DNA from: CAYLLT01 sp964591605
Lineage (GTDB): Bacteria > Planctomycetota > Phycisphaerae > UBA1845 > PWPN01
Length of the DNA stretch: 7,947 bases
Direction: 5' to 3'
NCBI GenBank assembly: GCA_964591605.1
Contig: CAZQEN010000348.1
Coordinates: 1 to 7,947, forward strand
Shown here one piece after another: positions 1 through 4,290 of this stretch; the stretch's first letter is position 1, and every line of letters starts with the position of its first letter. The translations under genes and the position numbers were made by a program. A model generated the notes under the pieces. That model saw nothing but the letters and a program-made list of their open reading frames with translations, had not been told where the DNA came from and did not search any database.

Positions 1-16
1 GCACGGTGGTCAGCAT
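1..16 (-). CDS. 5' end of an unidentified minus-strand gene (partial)
   Basis: Only the first five codons (reading M-L-T-T-V) are inside the window; the rest lies beyond position 1. The start is supported by a perfect GGAGGT Shine-Dalgarno on the minus strand at 28-23, six bases before the ATG at 16-14. It follows the TIM-barrel gene by about 65 bases in the same direction, so it is probably the next gene of the same carbohydrate-type operon. A TATAAT box in the gap may give it a promoter of its own. Nothing can be said about the product from five residues. Confidence 0.6.
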
Positions 17-46
17 ATCCACACCTCCGCTGCGTGCGATCGGCTC

Positions 47-73
47 ATTATAGCAGCAAACCATCATTGTCGC
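47..73 (-). promoter_or_regulatory. Possible internal promoter for the partial gene at 1-16
   Basis: On the minus strand there is a perfect TATAAT at 52-47. It is preceded at a short 15-base spacing by GCGACA (73-68), which matches four of six -35 positions. The predicted start near position 40 would give a leader of about 25 bases containing the GGAGGT ribosome site. The -10 is strong; the -35 and its spacing are poor, so read-through from upstream may be the main source of transcript. Confidence 0.3.
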
Positions 74-81
74 CGAGCAGG

Positions 82-1134
82 CTATTCATTCCACCCATGT
101 ACGTCCCGGACGGCGATCATGGCGGCCAGGATGTCGTTCCAGGTCAGCGGCTTCATCATGACCGCGTTGGGGAACATGCAGCCGTCCCAGCAGATGTGGC
201 GGAACTTCTTCGTGGGTTTGCCATTCTCGTCTCTGAGCCAGTAGCCGGCCGCCTTCGGGATGTCGAGCTTGCCGTTCGGGTCGTTGGGCAGGCAGTGGCG
301 CCCGGTCTTGTCGTGCGAGCCGGAGCCCTTGACCGTCGCATCGTTCTGGGCGACGTGGAAGTCGATCGTCCAGGGCCGCAGGGCGGCCGTCAACTTCTTT
401 AAGGCCTCGTCGAGCTTGCTCTTGTCCTTCCAGTCGTAGCCCTGTGGCAAAATCGAGTCTTCCGGCGCGTTGTAGCCCATCGTATACAGCAGCGTGTGCG
501 CCATGTCGGCCTGGAAGCCGAGCGTTTTCGGGCGATCGACCAGCTCGAGCAACTGCACCATGCGCTTCCACGAGTGCATGCCGCCCCAGCAGATCTCGCC
601 CTCGGCCGCCAAACGCTCGCCGTACTCGTCGGCCACATCGCAGGCGGCCCGGAACGTCTCGGCGATCTTCTTCTGGTTGCCCTCCGGGTCTTTGTACCAG
701 TCGTCTGGGCCGCAGGCCGAATCGATGCGGACCACGCCGTACGGCCGGGCGCCCAGTTCGGTCAGCCGGTTGGCGATCCGGCACGCCTTGCGCACCTGCT
801 CGACGAACTTCCTGCGATCTTCCGGACCGCCCATGGCCGAGCCGCCGCCCGTCGGCGGCCACACCGGCGCCACCACCGAGCCCACCACCAGCCCGCGCGA
901 GCGGACGTTGTCCGCCAGCCGTTTGATGCCGTCGTCGTCGATATCGATGCTGATGTGCGGCTCGAACAGGAACAGATCGATCCCGTCGAACCGCACGCCG
1001 TCGACCTCTGCGTCGGCGGTCAGACTCAGCATGCGATCGAGCTCACTCGGAGGCTCGGAGTCCGGCCCTTTGCCGACCAGGCCGGGCCAGGCGGCGTTGT
1101 GGAGTCTGGGGAAGGCGTTGTTATGTGTGGTCAT
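82..1134 (-). CDS. Sugar isomerase/epimerase-like TIM-barrel protein (xylose isomerase-like family)
   Basis: Predicted cytoplasmic protein of 350 residues with no signal peptide or membrane segment. It resembles the xylose-isomerase-like/AP-endonuclease-2 TIM-barrel family, whose members isomerise or epimerise sugars and sugar phosphates using a divalent metal. Candidate metal or catalytic residues are E178/E180 (AAEGEICWGG), D210 and H213 (GFQADMAH), H260 (DFHVAQND), H280 (TGRHCLPNDPNGKLD) and D317 (ICWDGC). Spaced acidic and histidine residues at the ends of barrel strands are typical of the family. I chose the ATG at 1134 because AGGG lies six bases upstream; a TTG at 1149 would add only five residues and overlap that ribosome site. 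The gene lies downstream of a phosphomannose-isomerase-like cupin gene in the same direction, separated by the four-helix-bundle element, whose outer end is only about 17 bases from this start codon. The substrate is not deducible. Mannonate dehydratase-like or inosose-type enzymes share the fold and are alternatives. Confidence 0.8.
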   Translation of the reverse strand: MTTHNNAFPRLHNAAWPGLVGKGPDSEPPSELDRMLSLTADAEVDGVRFDGIDLFLFEPHISIDIDDDGIKRLADNVRSRGLVVGSVVAPVWPPTGGGSAMGGPEDRRKFVEQVRKACRIANRLTELGARPYGVVRIDSACGPDDWYKDPEGNQKKIAETFRAACDVADEYGERLAAEGEICWGGMHSWKRMVQLLELVDRPKTLGFQADMAHTLLYTMGYNAPEDSILPQGYDWKDKSKLDEALKKLTAALRPWTIDFHVAQNDATVKGSGSHDKTGRHCLPNDPNGKLDIPKAAGYWLRDENGKPTKKFRHICWDGCMFPNAVMMKPLTWNDILAAMIAVRDVHGWNE

Positions 1135-1150
1135 GATAGTCCCTGCCAAG

Positions 1151-1206
1151 AATGTCTAATGTCTAAGCACAAATGTCTAATGAATGACGAAATGATCAAT
1201 GACTGA
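1151..1206 (+). repeat. Left inverted-repeat arm of the four-helix-bundle element
   Basis: The arm is built from short AATG-starting units (AATGTCTAATGTCTAA, AATGTCTAATGAATGAC, TCAATGACTGA). It is AT-rich against GC-rich surroundings. Reverse-complemented, the arm at 1665-1720 matches with the same length and no gaps; differences cluster at 1167-1171 and 1188-1192. The inner end at 1206 is five bases short of the four-helix-bundle stop codon; similar units continue to about 1215 (GAATGGTCTAAG) and so run into that codon. Confidence 0.8.
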
Positions 1207-1211
1207 ATGGT

Positions 1212-1652
1212 CTAAGTCTCAGCTCGCCTCCGTGATTCCCGACGAGAACCGCGTCGATGGATTGCCACGAATATCAGGTGCAACTGCTTCGCCTCGCACC
1301 AGTGCTCTCTCGCCTCCTCCCGCAACTCGGGAACGGCGGCCGCGACCATGCGAAGCCAGTACTTGCTTTCGCGGCACTCACGTTTGCAGACGCTGATCCG
1401 ATAGAGGAACTCCTTCTTGGAGCCCGCATCGTCTGCCTCGCAGTAGTTTGAGCCCACACTGGTTCCCGCTCGGACAAGCTGGCCAATGAGCGGCTGGGTC
1501 ACCGGGTTCGCCGGGATCTTCTTCGCGAACCTGATGATCGCCTCCCCGAAGCGCGCGGTGCGCTCCTCCAGATCATACTTCTCTCTGGCACGGCGATCGC
1601 TGCCGTCAGATGACTCCCGGTTCATGCGGTGTTCGTCCCACGGCTCCAACAT
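1212..1652 (-). CDS. Four-helix bundle protein (23S rRNA intervening-sequence protein / S23 family)
   Basis: A 146-residue protein that matches the IVP/S23 four-helix-bundle family closely along residues 26-131. Key family blocks are YDLEERT (26-32), IGQLVRAGTSVGSNYCEA (56-73), SKKEFLYRISVCKRECRESKYWLR (78-101) and the last helix KQLHLIFVAI (122-131). The family occurs inside intervening sequences of bacterial 23S rRNA genes and as free-standing genes, and is structurally related to the Avd accessory protein of diversity-generating retroelements. Its biochemical role is not settled; nucleic-acid binding is plausible. I prefer the ATG at 1652, which has AGGA five bases upstream. A start at 1712 would translate through the repeat arm, and an ATG at 1625 would give a protein closer to the usual length of about 120 residues. 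The arginine-rich tail (132-146) probably reflects drift at the 3' end. No reverse transcriptase gene or variable repeat is visible in the window. Confidence 0.85.
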   Translation of the reverse strand: MLEPWDEHRMNRESSDGSDRRAREKYDLEERTARFGEAIIRFAKKIPANPVTQPLIGQLVRAGTSVGSNYCEADDAGSKKEFLYRISVCKRECRESKYWLRMVAAAVPELREEAREHWCEAKQLHLIFVAIHRRGSRRESRRRAET

Positions 1653-1664
1653 CACGGTCCTGCA

Positions 1665-1720
1665 TGAGTCATTGAGGAATTGGTCATTGATTAGACATTG
1701 GGATTTAGACATTAGACATT
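1665..1720 (-). repeat. Right inverted-repeat arm of the four-helix-bundle element
   Basis: Read on the minus strand this arm begins AATGTCTAATGTCTAA and ends TCAATGACTCA, the inverted partner of 1151-1206. The overlapping block 1663-1715 also aligns without gaps to 7179-7231 in the sucA-sucB gap (44 of 53 positions by eye), so the two loci share a repeat family. Its inner end lies just upstream of the AGGA ribosome site used by the four-helix-bundle gene. Confidence 0.8.
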
Positions 1721-1727
1721 GAGTCAG

Positions 1728-2978
1728 TCATCTGCGCCGCGCATCCCCTACCTTCGGCACACTCCCGTGCGTGTCCGGCCCGAAGTACCGCAGCCCCACC
1801 AGCGGCTCAGCTCCGGTGTTTTCGATTTCCACGCCGGCGACGGCCGCCTCGTGGGTGATGAACACCTCATCTTCGGTCTCTTCGCCGAAGCGGATCATCG
1901 CGGGCGTCTGGAGGTTCAGTTTGCCCATGCGGCCCTTGCCCTGGACGGTGATCCAGCCGCTCGCGCCGGGATCCTTGAGCGTGCACTTGGCGCCGGGCTC
2001 GATCGTGAGCTCCTTGGCGCTGAAGAGCTGCTTGCCGTCGATGTGGCCGTAGACGATCCACTTGTCCGTGTGGCCCGGGCCGCTGCAAGCTTTGTCGACG
2101 ATCGGATCCAGTGCGTTGTGCTCGACGAAGTGCGTATCGACGTTCTTCTCCCAGTCGAGCTGGCTGATGATGTAGTCGAGGTCCTGATGCTTGTCCTTGG
2201 GCACGTCCTTGACCAGCAGGTCCCACGGGACGTAGCGACCCTCAACGATGTTCTGGAACATGCCGAACACGTCCGAGCCCCACTGCGGCTCATACGTGCA
2301 CAGCGAGCCGGGGGCGTGCAGCACGCCGGCCGGGATCAGCCAGCCGGCCCCGCGTTTGAGCCGGTACGCCCGCGACAGGTACGTGATCCCGTTGTCGCCC
2401 TTGTTCCAGTTCTCCAGGCACCGCCGCACGTCTTCCTTCGTGGTGCCCGGCTCAAGGCCCATGAATGTGTAGGCAAAGTTGTTGTCCACATTGTTGAGCT
2501 GCGGCGGGAAGTAATAGCTCTCGGGCTTGCCCTCCTGGTTGGTCAGTTTGGCGTGCTCGGGCCGCTGGTGCATGTGATGGGGGATCGGTCCCATGTTGTC
2601 GAAGAACTTCGAGTAGACCGGCCAGCGCTTGTACTCGTCGTACATCTTCTTGCCGACGATCCGCGCCCCGGCCGTCGCGACCGCCTCGCGGAGCGTGAAG
2701 CGTTTCCCTTCGAAGGCCACGTAGCTCAGACCCTCGTCGGGAACGCGGTTGTCGTTCATGGCCTCAGTGGTGCTGGCGAACCAGCGCTCATCGATCCCCC
2801 CGCGGTGGGCCCCGAAGGCGTAGTAGTCGTCGGGATGCAGCTTGATGCGGTGACCGGGGTGCAGGAAGCTGCGGGGCACCCAGGTGGGCGTGAGCCGCAG
2901 CAGCCCGCCGCCTGCATCGAGCGCGCTGCTCAGAACCTTGTCGATACCCTGTGTGATGATCGTGCTGATCTTGGCCAT
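1728..2978 (-). CDS. Cupin protein resembling type I phosphomannose isomerase
   Basis: A 416-residue, probably cytoplasmic protein. Type I phosphomannose isomerases bind zinc through a histidine cluster, a glutamate in a KPE motif and a later histidine in a (V/I)PAGxxHA motif. The equivalents here are PHHMHQR (H134, H135, H137), KPE (151-153, E153) and IPAGVLHA (215-222, H221). A second beta-rich stretch at about 305-400 resembles the C-terminal cupin-like region. This supports a metal-dependent aldose-ketose isomerase, but overall similarity to ManA is limited, so mannose 6-phosphate should not be assumed as substrate. The ATG at 2978 has AGGAG six bases upstream. It is the first gene of the minus-strand block, 107 bases from a promoter-like site and followed, after the inserted four-helix-bundle unit, by a TIM-barrel sugar isomerase. 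The TGA stop lies in a short ATGACTGACT sequence that itself looks like a repeat unit, so the C-terminus (GDARRR) may have been remodelled by insertion. Confidence 0.75.
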   Translation of the reverse strand: MAKISTIITQGIDKVLSSALDAGGGLLRLTPTWVPRSFLHPGHRIKLHPDDYYAFGAHRGGIDERWFASTTEAMNDNRVPDEGLSYVAFEGKRFTLREAVATAGARIVGKKMYDEYKRWPVYSKFFDNMGPIPHHMHQRPEHAKLTNQEGKPESYYFPPQLNNVDNNFAYTFMGLEPGTTKEDVRRCLENWNKGDNGITYLSRAYRLKRGAGWLIPAGVLHAPGSLCTYEPQWGSDVFGMFQNIVEGRYVPWDLLVKDVPKDKHQDLDYIISQLDWEKNVDTHFVEHNALDPIVDKACSGPGHTDKWIVYGHIDGKQLFSAKELTIEPGAKCTLKDPGASGWITVQGKGRMGKLNLQTPAMIRFGEETEDEVFITHEAAVAGVEIENTGAEPLVGLRYFGPDTHGSVPKVGDARRR

Positions 2979-3085
2979 GGTCGTCTCCTGATTGAAACGT
3001 TCTCCGTCTGCCCGCCGGGGAGTGTGGGGACACCCGCCCGAACCGGTGCTGCCCGTGTCGCGAGGCAGGTCGCGGGCGAGCGACG

Positions 3086-3114
3086 AATGTAATTCAGCAC
3101 GCAGGCAATCTCAA
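3086..3114 (-). promoter_or_regulatory. Sigma70-type promoter for the cupin operon
   Basis: On the minus strand TTGAGA (3114-3109, five of six consensus bases) is followed after exactly 17 bases by TACATT (3091-3086, four of six). The predicted start near 3079 gives a leader of about 100 bases to the cupin ATG. It lies downstream of the minus-strand terminator at 3237-3288, so the operon would be insulated from transcription further upstream. No clear operator palindrome overlaps it. Confidence 0.5.
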
Positions 3115-3236
3115 GAAACACGGCACGCGCACGGCAGGGGGCCTCGGCAGGCTCCGCCCGGCAGGCAGACCCTTGAAGGACGCCACCGACCCGAGTCCGA
3201 GCGTGCGAAAACCAGAAGGGGAAAAAAGAGGTCAGT

Positions 3237-3288
3237 AAAAAAGGCGTGCGGCACCCCGTACTAAATTGGCGCGGTCAAGGGTGCCGCA
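3237..3288 (-). terminator. Rho-independent-type terminator on the minus strand
   Basis: A perfect 10-bp inverted repeat, TGCGGCACCC at 3247-3256 and GGGTGCCGCA at 3279-3288, encloses 22 bases. Read on the minus strand the stem is followed, after CGCC, by six T residues (3242-3237); a second run of six T lies 10 bases further on (3227-3222). The plus-strand side has no T-tract, so the signal is directional. The loop is longer than usual and the T-tract starts four bases after the stem, which lowers certainty. No minus-strand protein gene lies upstream, which points to a non-coding transcript. Confidence 0.55.
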
Positions 3289-3363
3289 GCGAGTGGAAGA
3301 CTGGCATTTTTTCGGTCCGGGTCGCCGCTTCTACTGGGTTTATCGAGGAGACAAACCCGAACC
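3237..3363 (-). ncRNA. Candidate small RNA of about 127 nt
   Basis: The transcript is bounded by a TATAAT promoter (3369-3397) and the hairpin/T-tract terminator (3247-3288, T-run to 3237). Just after the predicted start, GGTTCGGGT (3363-3355) can pair with ACCCGGACC (3322-3314) over nine base pairs, including one G-U wobble that works only in the minus-strand RNA. The overlapping GGGTTT (3358-3353) can instead pair with AAACCC (3341-3336), so two exclusive folds exist. A single-stranded A-rich stretch (six A, minus strand, about 3312-3307) separates this domain from the terminator. I see no open reading frame with a ribosome site and no match to the SRP, RNase P, tmRNA, 6S or tRNA core motifs I know. 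The call rests on signal co-occurrence and folding. Confidence 0.4.
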
Positions 3364-3368
3364 TTTAC

Positions 3369-3397
3369 ATTATATCAACCGACATAGCACAATGCAA
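3369..3397 (-). promoter_or_regulatory. Minus-strand promoter with a perfect -10 box
   Basis: TATAAT lies at 3374-3369 on the minus strand, 17 bases after TTGCAT (3397-3392, three of six -35 positions). The first purines at a usual distance are the two G residues at 3363-3362. This is one of the few AT-rich spots in the region, and it faces directly into the folded segment that ends at the terminator 3237-3288. Confidence 0.45.
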
Positions 3398-3480
3398 ATC
3401 CGGTCATCTCCCTCCTCACCGGATTCGATCAAGTCACGTGCTGTGCACTCTTCACATTCTATGGAGGCGCTCCGCTGAAA

Positions 3481-3573
3481 GCGAAGCCCCGGAGATCGAG
3501 CGTTTACCCCAATTCCGCGAACTTTCCCGGAACTGCCGGGCTTCGCAAGCTTCCCGACCCGCCGTCCGGGAAG
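3481..3573. repeat. Cluster of nested, competing inverted repeats
   Basis: GCGAAGCCCCGG (3481-3492) pairs with CCGGGCTTCGC (3536-3546) apart from one extra C. Inside that span CCCGG-aactg-CCGGG (3526-3540) makes a tight hairpin that uses part of the same arm. CTTCCCG (3550-3556) pairs with CGGGAAG (3567-3573), and TTCCCGG (3524-3530) could pair with CCGGGAA (3566-3572) instead. No T-tract follows on either strand, so it is not an ordinary terminator. It could be a structured RNA segment, a protein-binding site or remnant repeat DNA; the sequence alone does not decide. Confidence 0.45.
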
Positions 3574-3622
3574 TCTCCCTGCGCGCCTCTGTCTTTTGGC
3601 CTTGCATGATAGATGCCAAAGC

Positions 3623-3651
3623 TTGGCTCAGAAACCGTCAAATTCTATAAC
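3623..3651 (+). promoter_or_regulatory. Plus-strand promoter-like site
   Basis: TTGGCT (3623-3628, four of six) is followed after exactly 17 bases by TATAAC (3646-3651, five of six), within a locally AT-rich stretch. The predicted start is near 3658. The nearest recognisable plus-strand gene, sucA, begins some 630 bases later, so the site either gives a very long leader or serves an unrecognised short transcript. Confidence 0.35.
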
Positions 3652-3659
3652 TGTATTTA

Positions 3660-4290
3660 GTACATGAACTTAAGGATGATAAGGCTTCCCAGTTCCGTCG
3701 CGGAGATGTTGACGGATATCAACGTGATGCGGGCGGCAGTGGTGAAAGAGCCACGGAATCGGTTTGTTGCAGACCCCAATTGTGCGGAAAGCTGCTCTGC
3801 CGGCCGTGAGGGGCCTGGCCGCGAGCGTCTCACGCCCCTCGTCGCGGAGTTGCAGCGCTGATCAGGCCACCCGGACGTTGCGTCGACCCGGGGCGACTCC
3901 GGCGTTGGACTGGTCCACCCCAGTCAGTGTTGCACAGGGTCTCTGGTCGACCCGGCAGGTTCTGTCGTGGATGAAAGACTCCAACTCCCTGGGCTCTGGC
4001 CATCCGACCGGGTGTCGCCCCGTGGATTCTGCGTGTTCGCCACGGCGATTCGCGCCTTCGGCGGACGGGGCAGGACCTGCGGAGGCGTGCATGCGTCGCC
4101 CATCCCGGTCCCACCTGGCAGACGGGATAAGCCCGGCGGATCCCGGAGTGACGACCACACCCGTCACTGGTGCCGTGCGCAGCGCAGGCTGTATATGATC
4201 CGGGGAATGCGGTACCTTGGGGGAGCGACGGTCGGGCAGGGCCGCGTCGCCAACCGTCATCGCCTTTGCGCGTTTACATCACGACTCGAC
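3660..4290. other. Non-coding stretch upstream of sucA with several short palindromes
   Basis: I see no supported gene here. Open frames exist but have arginine- and cysteine-rich, shadow-like translations without ribosome sites. Visible structures are GAGGGGC/GCCCCTC (3808-3814 and 3834-3840), the operator-like GACTGG-6-CCAGTC (3908-3925), a 10-base direct repeat GTCGACCCGG (3882-3891 and 3946-3955), ATCCCG/CGGGAT arms between about 4102 and 4130, and AGTGACG-8-CGTCACT (4147-4168). A TATGAT box at 4194-4199 is the closest -10-like sequence to sucA, but no good -35 accompanies it. Any of these could regulate sucA; none is specific enough to name a regulator. Confidence 0.4.

Larger units (their letters stand above)
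1151..1720 (-). mobile_element. Candidate 570-bp element: inverted repeats framing a four-helix-bundle gene
   Basis: Two 56-base arms (1151-1206 and 1665-1720) are inverted copies of each other and align without gaps at about 46 of 56 positions by my hand count. Between them lies a single minus-strand gene (1212-1652), starting 12 bases inside one arm and ending 5 bases inside the other, so arms plus gene form one compact unit. The unit is wedged between two co-directional minus-strand genes: 7 bases after the cupin stop codon and about 17 bases before the TIM-barrel start. A gene-free relative lies at 7086-7243. Proteins of this family are known from intervening sequences in bacterial 23S rRNA genes, which are also bounded by pairing arms. 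No transposase is encoded here and no target-site duplication is evident, so mobility is inferred, not shown. Confidence 0.5.

Noticed and set aside
1135..1149. TTG start at 1149 for the TIM-barrel gene
   Set aside because: It would place the AGGG ribosome site inside the coding region; the ATG at 1134 with that site six bases upstream is the better start.
1212..1652. Avd protein of a diversity-generating retroelement
   Set aside because: The fold is related, but no reverse transcriptase, template repeat or variable repeat is visible in the window.
1151..1720. CRISPR array or simple tandem repeat
   Set aside because: Units are short, irregular and arranged as inverted arms without regular unique spacers. 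The interior is a protein gene.
1719..3092. Plus-strand open frame of 457 codons opposite the cupin gene
   Set aside because: Antisense shadow of the cupin gene, which has a good ribosome site and recognisable metal-binding motifs; the plus-strand translation has none.
3246..3650. Plus-strand open frames of 134 and 70 codons
   Set aside because: No ribosome sites or family resemblance, and they overlap the hairpins of the candidate minus-strand RNA and the nested inverted repeats.
3664..3861. Possible 65-codon gene just after the promoter-like site at 3623-3651
   Set aside because: No Shine-Dalgarno, no recognisable domain, and the second half reads like non-coding GC-rich DNA. The position after a promoter-like site is suggestive but not enough.
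3967..4290. 108-residue N-terminal extension of sucA
   Set aside because: The frame is open, but the peptide is arginine-, glycine- and cysteine-rich, unlike any E1 N-terminus, and the usual family N-terminus begins at the ATG at 4291.
3300..4290. tRNA, SRP RNA, RNase P RNA or tmRNA in the long gap
   Set aside because: I looked for T-loop, SRP-tetraloop and RNase P core motifs on both strands and found no arrangement that fits. The TCGAATCC-like stretch near 3420 does not form a T-arm.
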